NCBI GenBank assembly: GCA_030447525.1
Contig: JAUJOR010000012.1
Span: 62,001 to 126,000 of the forward strand
Length of the DNA stretch: 64,000 nucleotides
Source of the DNA: Chloroflexota bacterium
GTDB lineage: Bacteria > Chloroflexota > UBA11872 > UBA12225
Direction of reading: 5' to 3'
This document shows positions 44,555-53,400 of the stretch, piece by piece; positions within the stretch are counted from its first letter, which is position 1, and each line of letters begins with the position of its first letter. The notes under the pieces were generated by a model. It saw only the letters and a program-made list of their open reading frames with translations. It did not search any database and had not been told where the DNA came from. The translations under genes were made by a program, and so were the position numbers.

Positions 44555-46441
44555 CTACTCCCAGAAGACCTTGAGGCGCTGCGACTCGGGGTGCCGGCGG
44601 AGCTTATCCAGGGCCTGGGTTTCGATCTGGCGCACGCGCTCGCGGGTCAACCCGAATGCCTTCCCGGCCTCCTCCAGCGTCCCTGGCTGGTCGTCCCCCA
44701 GTCCGAAGTGTAGCTCCAGGGTACGGCGCTCTTTGTCTGAGAGGGTGCGTAGGACGCTGGCCACCTCGTCACGGAGCACTCCCAGCAAGGCCACCTCCGC
44801 CAGCGGGGGCCGGTCGGGATCTTCCACGAAGTCCGCCAGGGCGCTGTCTTCGTGCTCCCCCACCGGTGTCTCCAGCGAGAGCACGTCCTGGGCGGCGTGT
44901 ACCAGGTGGCGCATGCGCACCACCATGACCTGCACCTGCGCCCGCACCTCGGCCGCGAGCGCCTCAGGATCCAGCAGCACACCAGAGGCGGCGATCTGCC
45001 AGCGGGCCTGCTCTTCGGCGCTGGGGGCATCCCCAGCGGGGGACGTCCCCTCGGAAGTCGGGGGTGCCCCATTGCGGCGCCGCCGGGCGCCGGAGCCGGC
45101 CGGCCTGCCCCGTCCGGGCATGACTCTATGCCCCACCCAATTCCCGACGGGCGAGACGGCGGTGCTCCCGTTCCCCATCTTGCCGGTAGCGGACCCTAGG
45201 CCCGCGCCGGGGGCCGGCGCCGTCTCGGAGCAGGGCGCCGTCTCGGGGGACGGCGCCACGGGCACGACCTCCCCCAGCGCGTCTACCGGGGAGCGGGCCG
45301 ATGCAATGGCCAGCAAGGCCTTTTCCAATCGCGAGTCGGCAAAGCCGGCGAGCAAGGCGATCTCCTCCGCGGCCGGGGTGCGCCCCAGGTGCTGCACGGC
45401 GTTGTTGGCGAAGCGTTGCAGGCGGCTCAAGGTCTCGATCACGTGGATTGGGAGCCGGATCGTGCGTGCCTGGTCAGCCACCGCCCGCGTCAGGGACTGC
45501 CGGATCCACCACGTGGCGTAGGTGGAGAACTTGAAGCCCCGGCGGTGGTCAAACTTTTCCACCGCCCGCATCAATCCTAGATTCCCCTCCTGGATGAGAT
45601 CGGCCAGGGGCAGCTGCGTCATCCAGCGCTTGGCCAGACTGACCACCAGACGGAGGTTGGCCTCTGTGAGCCGGGCCCGGGAAAGGGCGGCGGCCGCACG
45701 GGCCGTCTCGAAGTGCCGGGCCAGACTCTCCACCGTGGTTGTGGCCGCGGCCGCGGCGGCGGTGGGCGGTCCGCCCCGGCCGGGAAGGGCGTCCAGGAGC
45801 GCGTGCAGGAACGCCGGCGCCAGGAGCCGGCCGGCCTGAGAGATAGCCAGCACCGCGTCGTAGGCCTGCTCCGGTGTCCAGGCCAGGCGAGTCTGGGCCA
45901 GCTGGAGCAGGAGCGCCGGGGGCTCGTCGTCCACCAGCGCTCGCACGGCGCGGCTGGTGAGGAGCTCGGCCGGCGAGCCGGACGCGTCGTACCCCGTGGC
46001 CTCGGAGATAAGGGGGAGCAGGGGCCACGCCGCTGCCAGCCGGCCGTGCAGCTCCAGGGCGATCATGATCACCAGGCGCTCATCGCCGGCCAGGGAGCGG
46101 TCATACCCCCCGGTCTCCAGGGCATCGGTGCCCAGCGCCTCCAGTGGCTGGGTGGTTCCCACCGTCTCCAGGCGCCCGGCGATCTCCTCCAGCACCCGCC
46201 CGTCCTCGACGCACCGACCGAGCTCTCGCTCCTCACGCGCGCTGAGGAGGCCGTGGCGACCCACCTCGCGCAGGTAGATGGCCACCGCGTCGTCGGCGGC
46301 CTCCACAGGAGCTGCCTCTTCTCCGGCCACGGGGCGCGACGTGCCGGCGCTGGCCTCCGGGAGCTGCCGCAGGGCGCAGTCCTCGAGCGCGCGCAGCGCC
46401 CAGGGTTCTGTAGGTTCGTAGACCAGGGTCGACTCGTTCAC
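44555..46441 (-). CDS. RNA polymerase sigma-70 factor (RpoD/SigA-like) with insert
   Basis: About 628 residues. Region 1.2 is [19 protein letters not shown]. Region 2 has [34 protein letters not shown] and [19 protein letters not shown]. Region 3 starts [17 protein letters not shown], region 3.2 is [18 protein letters not shown], and region 4 has [17 protein letters not shown] and [20 protein letters not shown]. Together these match primary-type sigma factors. About 130 Pro/Gly/Ala/Arg-rich residues are inserted between sigma-3 and the finger. GTG 46441 is chosen: GGAG lies 7 nt upstream and conserved sequence starts later. ATG 46489 or GTG 46513 are alternatives. The start is enclosed in a perfect hairpin. 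Confidence 0.85.
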   Translation of the reverse strand: MNESTLVYEPTEPWALRALEDCALRQLPEASAGTSRPVAGEEAAPVEAADDAVAIYLREVGRHGLLSAREERELGRCVEDGRVLEEIAGRLETVGTTQPLEALGTDALETGGYDRSLAGDERLVIMIALELHGRLAAAWPLLPLISEATGYDASGSPAELLTSRAVRALVDDEPPALLLQLAQTRLAWTPEQAYDAVLAISQAGRLLAPAFLHALLDALPGRGGPPTAAAAAATTTVESLARHFETARAAAALSRARLTEANLRLVVSLAKRWMTQLPLADLIQEGNLGLMRAVEKFDHRRGFKFSTYATWWIRQSLTRAVADQARTIRLPIHVIETLSRLQRFANNAVQHLGRTPAAEEIALLAGFADSRLEKALLAIASARSPVDALGEVVPVAPSPETAPCSETAPAPGAGLGSATGKMGNGSTAVSPVGNWVGHRVMPGRGRPAGSGARRRRNGAPPTSEGTSPAGDAPSAEEQARWQIAASGVLLDPEALAAEVRAQVQVMVVRMRHLVHAAQDVLSLETPVGEHEDSALADFVEDPDRPPLAEVALLGVLRDEVASVLRTLSDKERRTLELHFGLGDDQPGTLEEAGKAFGLTRERVRQIETQALDKLRRHPESQRLKVFWE

Positions 46442-46475
46442 CGTTGATCTCCACAACGCGGTGGAGATCAACGGT
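46440..46475 (-). promoter_or_regulatory. Perfect 15-bp hairpin over the sigma factor ribosome binding site and start
   Basis: Bases 46440-46454 and 46461-46475 are exact inverted repeats (GTGGAGATCAACGGT on the transcript's 3' arm) with a 6-nt loop. In the minus-strand mRNA the 3' arm contains GGAG (46452-46449) and the first two bases of the GTG start at 46441. Folding would block initiation, as in RNA thermometers and other translational switches. If translation starts upstream, the hairpin is merely coding. Confidence 0.6.
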
Positions 46476-46601
46476 GTTTCGGAGGGCATTTCGCCGTGCA
46501 GCCCCGCCTCCACAGGGAAAGCGGGCGTCCGGCGTGATCAGGGCGTGCCGTGCCGTCGGTGCGCCCGCTCCACAGGGGACGAGGGCCGGCGGCATCGGGG
46601 C

Positions 46602-46669
46602 GGTGGGCGAACAACCGTCCCCGGGTGCCGGTGATGAACTCCCCGGTGGGCGAACCCCGGTGGGCGAAC
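46602..46669. repeat. Three copies of GGTGGGCGAAC
   Basis: The 11-mer occurs at 46602-46612, 46645-46655 and 46659-46669, in the gap between the sigma factor and the SufR-like regulator gene. Spaced exact copies upstream of a sigma gene could be binding sites. No protein is known to match. Confidence 0.4.
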
Positions 46670-46689
46670 GGTTCTGCCTGCACCAGTCC

Positions 46690-47322
46690 TTAGAGACCGC
46701 CTTTGGGGGCGGCGATCACAAAGTCACAGCTGTTGGCCCCGTCCCGCAGGCGCTGGGTCACCTCGACGGGTGACCCCGAGAGCTTCGCCACCAGGCGCCG
46801 GTCGATCTCGCAGACGTGATCGGTGCAGCGTGAGACGCTCAAGTACGGACAGTTGTGCTCGTGCACCACGTACCCGGACGCCGTCGACTCCCAGTCGGCG
46901 GCGCCCCCCTGCTCTTCGATGATCTCGGCAATGGCGGCGACACGCTCAGGCAGGGGCTTGCCGGCTACGCGCGGGCCATAGCTCTCGGCCATCTCCTCGG
47001 CCACGTGGTCGACCAGGGCCTGCACCGCCTCTCGTCCTTCCAGGTGCGAGAGCCCGGCCAGGAGACTGAGGGCCAGGCGGTCGTAGTGCTTAGGGAAATA
47101 GGCCTCGGCCGCCTCGGTCAGAAAATAGCGCCGCGAAGGACGGCCCCGACCCTGGCGCACCGCGGTGGCCCGTACCAGGCCCTGCTCCACCAGGATGGCC
47201 AGGTGCGAACGGGCCGTGATCGAAGCGATCCGGCCGGCAGCCGCCAGCTCTTCCAGCGTCGCCCCGGGCTTTCGCTTTAGGAAGTCCAGGATCGCCCGCC
47301 GCGTCCGTTGCATCAACTGCAT
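46690..47322 (-). CDS. HTH transcriptional regulator, SufR-like with C-terminal cysteines
   Basis: About 210 residues: a winged HTH (RTRRAILDFLKRKPGATLEE with SITARSHLAILVEQGLVRAT and the wing RQGRGRPSRRYFLT), then a helical domain and a C-terminal Cys-rich part, HNCPYLSVSRCTDHVCEID and GANSCDFVI. This order matches SufR-type iron-sulfur cluster-sensing repressors, which use three Cys to hold a cluster. No suf genes are in the window. ATG 47322 is preferred because the upstream frame lacks similarity. It lies upstream of the sigma factor on the same strand. Confidence 0.82.
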   Translation of the reverse strand: MQLMQRTRRAILDFLKRKPGATLEELAAAGRIASITARSHLAILVEQGLVRATAVRQGRGRPSRRYFLTEAAEAYFPKHYDRLALSLLAGLSHLEGREAVQALVDHVAEEMAESYGPRVAGKPLPERVAAIAEIIEEQGGAADWESTASGYVVHEHNCPYLSVSRCTDHVCEIDRRLVAKLSGSPVEVTQRLRDGANSCDFVIAAPKGGL

Positions 47323-47588
47323 CGTTGCCTGATGCCCCGCTCGCCGTCGAGGGGGTACACTCGCCGGCCCCCGACCATCTCGCGGGCGTCGGAGCCCCTG
47401 AAAATTCTCGCACACTCCCCTACGCTCCGGCTACTCCCCCGTTCCAGTGGGGTGTCATCCGGCGCTTGAGGGGCTGGCGCGGGAGTGCAGGGAATCGCCG
47501 AGGCGCTGTCACAGCGCCCCATACGCTGGGGCGAAGACTGCCGAGACCGTTCCACGGGGCGCCAGAGAGGGGCGTTGGCCACGAGTCT

Positions 47589-48218
47589 CTACGGCGCGCG
47601 ATCGTCGCGCATGTTAGGAGGCAGGCCCCCGGCGGCCCAGGTGAGCAGGCCGACTACCAAGGGGACGAGCAGCACGGCGGCCGCCCCCGCCTGGGGCTCC
47701 GCCGCCATCCCGGCGATGACGGCGATCGTCGGCGCCAGGGCGGCGATAAAGACCCCGACGACGGCAATGCCGACGGGGACGAGTGGCTCCGTCCACCACC
47801 ACATCGATTCCCGTCCCTGCTGGAATGCCTCTAACGCCCGGCGGCGCCGCGCCACCAGCAGGTCACGGCCGAGGGCCGGCGCCGGGCCCAGTTGGGTCAC
47901 GGCGCGGGCCTCGGCGTCCGCCCGGGGCACCCCCGAGAGCATCAGGTCGCGCACGGCCGCTTCCAGGTCGGCCCCGATGGCCTCCAGGAGCGCTGCCCGG
48001 GCGATCGACCCCATGGGGGTAATCACGCCGTCCACCTCCAGGGCCGGATCGATCTGCCCGGCAAGCGAAGCATCCAGCGCCGCCAGGTAGGCGTCGAGCG
48101 TGTTTGCCGCTGCGCCACTGACGCGCCGGGGGGGGAAGACAGGGGCGGGGGGGCGGCCGGCGGGGTCGCAGTCTCGATCGCCCCCTCCGGCACCGGCGGC
48201 GGTCGGCGCGGCGGTCAT
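47589..48218 (-). CDS. Permease-prefix-type membrane protein coupled to PadR
   Basis: 209 residues. After a disordered start it has a helical region with the permease-prefix pattern (EAIGADLEAAVRDLMLSGVP, AEARAVTQLGPAPALGRDLL), then two to three helices (VGIAVVGVFIAALAPTIAVI, AGAAAVLLVPLVVGLLTW). Such proteins commonly follow a PadR regulator. Overlap of 4 bp (ATGA) with the padR stop shows coupling. It may be an effector or membrane sensor of that system; function unproven. Confidence 0.7.
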   Translation of the reverse strand: MTAAPTAAGAGGGDRDCDPAGRPPAPVFPPRRVSGAAANTLDAYLAALDASLAGQIDPALEVDGVITPMGSIARAALLEAIGADLEAAVRDLMLSGVPRADAEARAVTQLGPAPALGRDLLVARRRRALEAFQQGRESMWWWTEPLVPVGIAVVGVFIAALAPTIAVIAGMAAEPQAGAAAVLLVPLVVGLLTWAAGGLPPNMRDDRAP

Positions 48219-48637
48219 TGTGCCGCTCGCACTGCTCCCAGCTGGACGGCCGGCTCGTCGCCGGGTGTGGCCTGGCCGATGACCTGCAGGATGCGCTCAG
48301 CGAACTGGCGCCACCGTCCGGCCGTCTGCTTCGCGGCGTTGCGCCCGGCAGCGGTCAGCTTATAGACCCGCCGGCGCCGGCGTCCCTGCGGCGAGGACGG
48401 CTCCCACACCCCTTCGATCAGGCCCTCTTGCTCCAGCCGCTGCAAGGCCGGGTAGAGGCTACCCCAGCTCCCGGTGAAGAACCCACTGCTACGCCGCTCG
48501 ATCTCCTTGGCCAGGCCGTAGCCGTGCAGGGGACCGTCGGCCAGGACCGAGAGGATCAGCGCCGGAGTGGTGCCGGACGGGAGCTCGCCCGCCCCGGTGG
48601 TGAGTCTTGAAGCTGTCGTGTCGTCTGATCTCGCCAT
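48215..48637 (-). CDS. PadR family transcriptional regulator
   Basis: 140 residues. The PadR winged HTH is clear: LILSVLADGPLHGYGLAKEI, GSLYPALQRLEQEGLIEG, and the wing RRRRRVYKLTAAGRN. The C-terminal helix that completes the dimer is short. AACGAGGAAATA precedes the ATG. A promoter with an inverted repeat over its -10 lies about 85 nt upstream, consistent with autorepression. Coupled to the permease-prefix membrane protein. Confidence 0.88.
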   Translation of the reverse strand: MARSDDTTASRLTTGAGELPSGTTPALILSVLADGPLHGYGLAKEIERRSSGFFTGSWGSLYPALQRLEQEGLIEGVWEPSSPQGRRRRRVYKLTAAGRNAAKQTAGRWRQFAERILQVIGQATPGDEPAVQLGAVRAAQ

Positions 48638-48706
48638 TATTTCCTCGTTGCCTTACGAGCCAGACCCCTGACCCACCGCCACGGCTGGGGGCGCCCCACG
48701 TCGCTA

Positions 48707-48749
48707 TATCGCCTGCTGATACGATACCCTCGGCCCACACCCGCGTCAA
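48707..48749 (-). promoter_or_regulatory. padR promoter with overlapping inverted repeat
   Basis: On the minus strand TTGACG (48749-48744), 17 nt, TATCGT (48726-48721). TATCG (48707-48711) and CGATA (48722-48726) form an inverted repeat with a 10-nt spacer covering the -10 and the start region. This placement fits a PadR autoregulatory operator. Confidence 0.55.
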
Positions 48750-48791
48750 GGGGATAGGGCCTCTGGCCGGCGCCCCACGCCGGCCCCGGGG

Positions 48792-49301
48792 CTACCCCTC
48801 ACGGGCCCGAATCCGCGCCCCAACCGCGTCTGGGACAACCATGATCCCGCCCTCACCCAGGCGGAGCACCTCGTCCGCCTTTACCGCCTCATCCTCATGG
48901 CGCATGACCCGGTCCAGCAACGAGGAGGCCAGCGTGTAGGCCGTCACCTTCCGCGCATCGCCGTCGATCTCCAGGTGGGCGATCGTCCCCAGCAGGTCAC
49001 CGCCTTCAGTGACCACCTTGGTCCCAGTCACCTGGCTCAGCGTGGCCGCGCGAGCCAGCTCGGCGAACCGCCCCTCGTCGTTGATCACGTCCGGGCTCGG
49101 CACGGTCAAGGCCGCCTGGCCGATGGCGGTCACGCTGCCTCGCGGCAGCACCTCCGCCTGGCCGAACAGCCCGCCCTTCTTCACTCGAAACCCTAACACC
49201 TGGCGGAACTGGGCATCGAACAGGACGTCATCCACCTGCCCGATCTTCTCGGCGGTGGAGAGGGCCACCACGGCGCGCCCATTCAGCTCATCTGCCCGCA
49301 T
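48792..49301 (-). CDS. PRC-barrel domain protein
   Basis: 169 residues with two PRC-barrel-like halves: NGRAVVALSTAEKIGQVDDV plus VLGFRVKKGGLFGQ, and TKVVTEGGDLLGTIAHLEID plus KVTAYTLASS. PRC barrels occur in RimM, photosynthetic reaction centre H subunit and stress or cell-division proteins of Actinobacteria and Chloroflexota. ATG 49301 has GGAGG 7 nt upstream; the open frame before it lacks similarity. It may act as a cytoplasmic membrane-associated adaptor; role unknown. Confidence 0.82.
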   Translation of the reverse strand: MRADELNGRAVVALSTAEKIGQVDDVLFDAQFRQVLGFRVKKGGLFGQAEVLPRGSVTAIGQAALTVPSPDVINDEGRFAELARAATLSQVTGTKVVTEGGDLLGTIAHLEIDGDARKVTAYTLASSLLDRVMRHEDEAVKADEVLRLGEGGIMVVPDAVGARIRAREG

Positions 49302-49494
49302 CCACACACCTCCATTCCACGCTACACCATCAGGCCCGCACGACGCCAGCCCCCGCGCGGCGCCGGGGAAGCCGGCCTCCACCGGGTCGGTGAAGCCCCC
49401 CATCAACGCGTCCGTCTTCGCCTGGATTCCGCGCCCCAGATAGGGCGGAGTGCCCTTTGGGCGCCGCGCGATCTGGGGCCTGCGAAATCCAGAC

Positions 49495-50271
49495 TTAGAT
49501 GTTGGAGCGCCCCTGGGAGCCATCCACCGGGATGCAGGCCCCGTTGACCCAGCCGGCCCGAGCGGAACAGACGAAGGCCACGACGTCGGCCACCTCCTCC
49601 GGCCGGCCGAAGCGACCCGGGGGGATCTCACGCTTGACGAAGTCGGCGATCCCTTCCGGATCGGCCTGCCGGCGGCGCTCCCATCCCCCGCCGGGAAAGA
49701 GGATCGAGCCCGGGGCGATGGCGTTGACCCGAACGTTGTCCGGGGCCAGTTCCCGGGAAAGGGACTTGGCCAGGCTGTTCAGGGAAGACTTGACGGCGTT
49801 GTAGCCGGCGTATCCCCCCGCCTCGCGCCCGTAGATGGAGGAGATCATCACGATGCAGCCCCCGCCACGCTCACGGAAGTGAGGCACGGCCAGTCGGCTG
49901 GCCTCAATTGCAGGGTAGAGGTTGAGCGCCACGACCCCTCGCCAGTCCTTCGGCTCCGTCTCCATGAAGGGCTTATTCGCCGGGGCGCTGCCCCCCAGGT
50001 TGTTGACCACGATGTCCAGGCCGCCGAACGTCTCCACCGCGCGGGCGATCAGGCGCTCGACGCTGCCGGGGAGGGTCAAGTCTCCCGGTACGGCCAGCGC
50101 CGACCCACCGGCGTCGCGGATCTCGGTGGCCACTCGCTCCAGGGCCTCAGTCCCCCGCGCCGTGATCGCCACCCCACACCCTTCCGCTCCCAGGGCCAGG
50201 GCGATGGCCCGGCCGATGCCCCGGCTGGCCCCGGTGACCACCGCCACTTTGCCCCTCAGTCCCAGATCCAT
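49495..50271 (-). CDS. Short-chain dehydrogenase/reductase
   Basis: 258 residues: cofactor motif TGASRGIGRAIAL with TARG after beta-2 (NADP-leaning), NNLGGSAP, catalytic Ser in VMISSIYGREAG, Tyr-x3-Lys in GYNAVKSSL, and RVNAIAPGSILFPGGGWE. The ending GWVNGACIPVDGSQ is complete. Similar to 3-oxoacyl-ACP reductase-like SDRs of unknown substrate. Divergent from the GT39-like gene at 50414. Confidence 0.87.
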   Translation of the reverse strand: MDLGLRGKVAVVTGASRGIGRAIALALGAEGCGVAITARGTEALERVATEIRDAGGSALAVPGDLTLPGSVERLIARAVETFGGLDIVVNNLGGSAPANKPFMETEPKDWRGVVALNLYPAIEASRLAVPHFRERGGGCIVMISSIYGREAGGYAGYNAVKSSLNSLAKSLSRELAPDNVRVNAIAPGSILFPGGGWERRRQADPEGIADFVKREIPPGRFGRPEEVADVVAFVCSARAGWVNGACIPVDGSQGRSNI

Positions 50272-50349
50272 GCCACGCTCCTCTCATCCCTGCTCGTCCC
50301 CGCCCGTCCCGGGGCAAGGGAGGCATTGTAAGGGGCTGCATGTGGTACC

Positions 50350-50378
50350 TTGACGTGGTATGGCGGGGGCGGAATATG
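50350..50378 (+). promoter_or_regulatory. Candidate promoter for the 50.4 kb membrane-enzyme operon
   Basis: TTGACG (50350-50355), 17 nt, AATATG (50373-50378), about 35 nt before the GTG at 50414. The -35 is good and the -10 fair. Confidence 0.4.
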
Positions 50379-50413
50379 GCGGGGGGTTGCCCCAGCCGGC
50401 GTAGGTACATGTA

Positions 50414-52012
50414 GTGCTCCAAGCCACCGCCCCGCCCGAGTGGGGCCCGCGCCGGCTACGGCCGGTGCTTTCCCTCCCCCTGACGCTGGGGATCGCCGGC
50501 CTTATCTCGGTCGCAGTCCGCTTCCCATTCCTCTCCGTGCCCTTGATTACCGACGAGGGGGGCTATGCCTACATCGCGTACTGGATGGGGCGTGGCCTGG
50601 CCCTCTACCGTGACCTGTGGTTCGACCGGCCACAGGGGATCTTTCTCCTGTATGGCGCCATCCTGCGCCTTTTCGGGGAGTCTACTGAAGCCATCCGCCT
50701 GGCCGGGGCGCTGTACAACGGCGTCACCACGGTTCTCGTCGGCCTGCTCGGCACGCGCCTCCTCGGCCGCCCGGCCGGCCTGGCGGGGGGGGCGATCTTC
50801 GGGCTGGCCTCGTCCAGCCCGGCAATCGAGGGCTTCACGGCCAACGGGGAACTGTTCATGAACCTCCCCATCGTCCTTTCCCTGCTCCTGGCGGTACAGG
50901 GCCGCCTTGTCCCGGCCGGCGTCGCGCTTGCCGTCGCCACGGCGATCAAGCCCACCGCCTTGCCCGCGGCCACCCCGGCGCTCCTGGCCCTGCTGATGAC
51001 CGATCCCGCTTGGCGCTCGGGGGGGGCTGCCCGCATCGGCCGGCTCGCCCCCCTGGCGGCTGGCCTGGCCCTGGGGCTGGCCCCCTTTATCCTCCATGGA
51101 TTAGTGACCGACGCCCAGACCTACTGGTACGCCGTTGCCGGCTTCCGCGTGCAGGCGCACTCGGCCTTTTCCGTCGGCCTGCCCCTGATCGGCGAGCTGT
51201 GGCGGACGGCCCCCACCGTCCTTGCTGCCCTCTTACCAGTGTGGCTCCTGGCCCTCGCCGGTCTCCTTGCGCTTCGTCCCGCCGGCCCGTGCCCGGACCC
51301 CTTGCCGGGAGGGGAGATGGGGCAGTTTGCGGAGCGGGAGGGCCTGCCCCAGCGGGATGGTCGGTCGATGGGGCGCGACCGGGCCTCCCGGCGGGGCATC
51401 GTCGTCGCCCTGGCCCTCTTCGCCGGTTCCCTGGCCGGGGCGGCCGCCGGGGGCTACTGGTATTGGCACTACTATGTGGGGCTGGTGCCGGCGGTGGCCC
51501 TGCTCGCCGGAGCCGGCGTTGCCCGTCTCCTGGGCGCCCCTTTTTCCCTGCGCCTCACGGCAGTGGGCCTGCTCAGCCTGGGTAGTGCCCTCTTCTTCAA
51601 CGCCCGCCTGCTCGGCGACACGCCGGGCGCCACCTCCTGGCGCATCTATCGCCGGCCGGCCTACGTCGTGAGCCACGAGATCGCCACCTATGTGGCGGCG
51701 CGGACGTCGTCCCAGGACACCATCTACGCCGCCTTTGCCCAGGCAGATCTGTACTTCCTGAGCCGCCGGCGCTGCGCCGGGAATCACCTTTATTGGACGG
51801 AGATCAACCGCGTCCCAGGGGCGCTTGAGACCGTGCTCGCCGCCCTAGACGATCCCCAACGCCGGCCGAAGTACGTGATTCAGATCGACCGCGAGCTGGA
51901 GACCCCGGGCCGGGCGGCCCCCTTCTGGACGCGCGTCGATCGCCTCTACCGGCACGAGACGGAGATCGGGGGGTTCGCGCTCTACCGGGTGCGGGACGAA
52001 GGGGCCGCATGA
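50414..52012 (+). CDS. GT39/ArnT-like membrane glycosyltransferase
   Basis: 532 residues with about eleven helices. GT-C features: the Asp/Glu loop PLITDEGGYAYIAYWMGRGL, the LYRDLWFDRPQGIFLLYGAI loop and a C-terminal soluble part. These resemble PMT/ArnT enzymes that move mannose or aminoarabinose from polyprenyl phosphate. A charged, Gly-rich 35-residue insert lies at about residues 295-330. The GTG start has AGG 8 nt upstream. ATGA overlap couples it to the PAP2-family gene. Confidence 0.8.
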   Translation: MLQATAPPEWGPRRLRPVLSLPLTLGIAGLISVAVRFPFLSVPLITDEGGYAYIAYWMGRGLALYRDLWFDRPQGIFLLYGAILRLFGESTEAIRLAGALYNGVTTVLVGLLGTRLLGRPAGLAGGAIFGLASSSPAIEGFTANGELFMNLPIVLSLLLAVQGRLVPAGVALAVATAIKPTALPAATPALLALLMTDPAWRSGGAARIGRLAPLAAGLALGLAPFILHGLVTDAQTYWYAVAGFRVQAHSAFSVGLPLIGELWRTAPTVLAALLPVWLLALAGLLALRPAGPCPDPLPGGEMGQFAEREGLPQRDGRSMGRDRASRRGIVVALALFAGSLAGAAAGGYWYWHYYVGLVPAVALLAGAGVARLLGAPFSLRLTAVGLLSLGSALFFNARLLGDTPGATSWRIYRRPAYVVSHEIATYVAARTSSQDTIYAAFAQADLYFLSRRRCAGNHLYWTEINRVPGALETVLAALDDPQRRPKYVIQIDRELETPGRAAPFWTRVDRLYRHETEIGGFALYRVRDEGAA

Positions 52013-53067
52013 GCGTCGAGACCTCCGCCGTTCGCCGGGCGCCGGCATCTCCCGGGCCTCACTCCGGCCGGCGTCCTCACCCACTGGCCCCCGTCGTCCC
52101 GAGAGCTGGAATCCCCTGGGGCCGCCTGGCGGCCGGGCTAGTGGCCGCCCTGCTCCTGGTGCCGAACAGCAGCGTCCTGGAGCACCGCGCCGTGGTGGCC
52201 GTCTTTCTCCTGGCCCTGGCCACCGGGCGGGGTCGCCTCTTCGTGCGTGACTGGCTGCCCCTGATAGGGGTCGCTGCCCTGTTTGTCCTCGCCCGCCAGC
52301 TCGCTGCCTACTCACCGCTCCCACATCAGGGGGCCAATGTCGCCCGGCTGGAGGCGGCCCTGTTCGGGGGGACGACGCCGACCACCTGGCTCCAGGAGCG
52401 CTACTACCAGCCGGGGCAGTCGGATGCCCTGGATTTCGCCGCCACTGCGGTGCACGCCTCCTACTTCTTCGGTTTCGTGACCGTCGGCCTGGGCGTCTGG
52501 CTCCATCGGCGCCGGCAGTTTGGGCCTTACACCCGACTCCTGGCCTGCACCTTTGCCCTGGGACTGTGCGGCTACTTCGCCTTGCCTACTGAGCCCCCCT
52601 GGCTGGGGGGGCGAGACGGCTACGCCCCGCCGGCACAGCGGGTGATCGTCCGCACGTCCCAGGGGACACAGCTCGCGGCCGGCATCGTCGCCGCCGGGCG
52701 GGCCTGGCAGTCTGATCCCGAAGCCCTTGGCGATCCGAACCCGGCGGCGGCCATGCCCAGCGTGCACACCGCCGTCACGGCCGCCCTGGCCTTGTTCCTC
52801 GCCCGGCTGCATCCGGCCCTGGGGGCCCTCGGCCTCCTCTACCTCCTGGCCATGGGCGGCGCCCTGGTGTACCTCGGCGAGCACTACGTGGTGGATGTCC
52901 TGGCCGGCATCGCCTGCGCCGCGGGGGCCGCCTGGCTTGCCGACCGCCTGCCTCGTCTCCTGGGGCGGCCAGGGAGCGGCTGGCCGGCGGGCGATCCTAG
53001 GCCATTCGCCGGCGGGCCACACGGCGCCGCGGCCATGGGGACGATGCAGCCGCTGGATCGGGTGTGA
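52009..53067 (+). CDS. PAP2/inositolphosphotransferase-like membrane protein
   Basis: 352 residues with about seven helices. The phosphatase-type motifs are CGYFALPTEPPWL, AAMPSVHTAVTAALAL (S-x-H) and GALVYLGEHYVVDVLAGIAC (G-x-x-Y-x-x-D), matching Aur1/Ipt1-like PAP2_3 proteins that transfer phosphoinositol or hydrolyse lipid phosphates. It overlaps the GT39-like gene by 4 bp, so the pair may build or recycle a polyprenyl or inositol lipid carrier for glycosylation. Confidence 0.85.
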   Translation: MSVETSAVRRAPASPGPHSGRRPHPLAPVVPRAGIPWGRLAAGLVAALLLVPNSSVLEHRAVVAVFLLALATGRGRLFVRDWLPLIGVAALFVLARQLAAYSPLPHQGANVARLEAALFGGTTPTTWLQERYYQPGQSDALDFAATAVHASYFFGFVTVGLGVWLHRRRQFGPYTRLLACTFALGLCGYFALPTEPPWLGGRDGYAPPAQRVIVRTSQGTQLAAGIVAAGRAWQSDPEALGDPNPAAAMPSVHTAVTAALALFLARLHPALGALGLLYLLAMGGALVYLGEHYVVDVLAGIACAAGAAWLADRLPRLLGRPGSGWPAGDPRPFAGGPHGAAAMGTMQPLDRV

Positions 53068-53090
53068 CGCCGATGGGTTGACCGGCGTCG

Positions 53091-53400
53091 CTACGAAGAC
53101 GTCGCCGGTGGGGAGGGGGAGGCGGTGTCCCCTGATGCCCTGGTTGCCCCTTCCGGGCGCTGCCGGAAGGCCCCGCTGCGGGGCACCTTGATAGTGTAGT
53201 CCGCCTTGCTGGCGAACACCGAGGGCAGCTTTTCCGACGCCGCGCCACACGTCGGGCACGTGGCCGGCTCCGTGGCCTGGCTCATCGGGCGTATCTGCTC
53301 GAACTCCCGTCCACAGGCGTTGCTCCGTGGCCTGGCTCATCGGGCGTATCTGCTCGAACTCCCGTCCACAGGCGTTGCACCAGTACTCGTAGATGGGCAT
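53091..53400 (-). pseudogene. FmdB-type zinc ribbon gene, frameshifted
   Basis: The start is MPIYEYWCNACGREFEQIRP, with GGAGGGACGATC just upstream, a typical FmdB/Zn-ribbon N-terminus. The normal continuation, MSQATEPATCPTCGAASEKL and the tail through KADYTIKVPRSGAF, is present but in another frame. Between them a 55-bp segment is tandemly duplicated (53267-53378), which shifts the frame. Removing one copy restores a protein of about 84 residues. Either a recent natural inactivation or an assembly artefact. Confidence 0.8.
53267..53378. repeat. 55-bp tandem duplication
   Basis: Bases 53267-53323 are identical to 53322-53378 over 57 positions, giving a period of 55, which is not a multiple of three. 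It lies inside the fmdB-type gene and breaks its frame. Confidence 0.9.
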
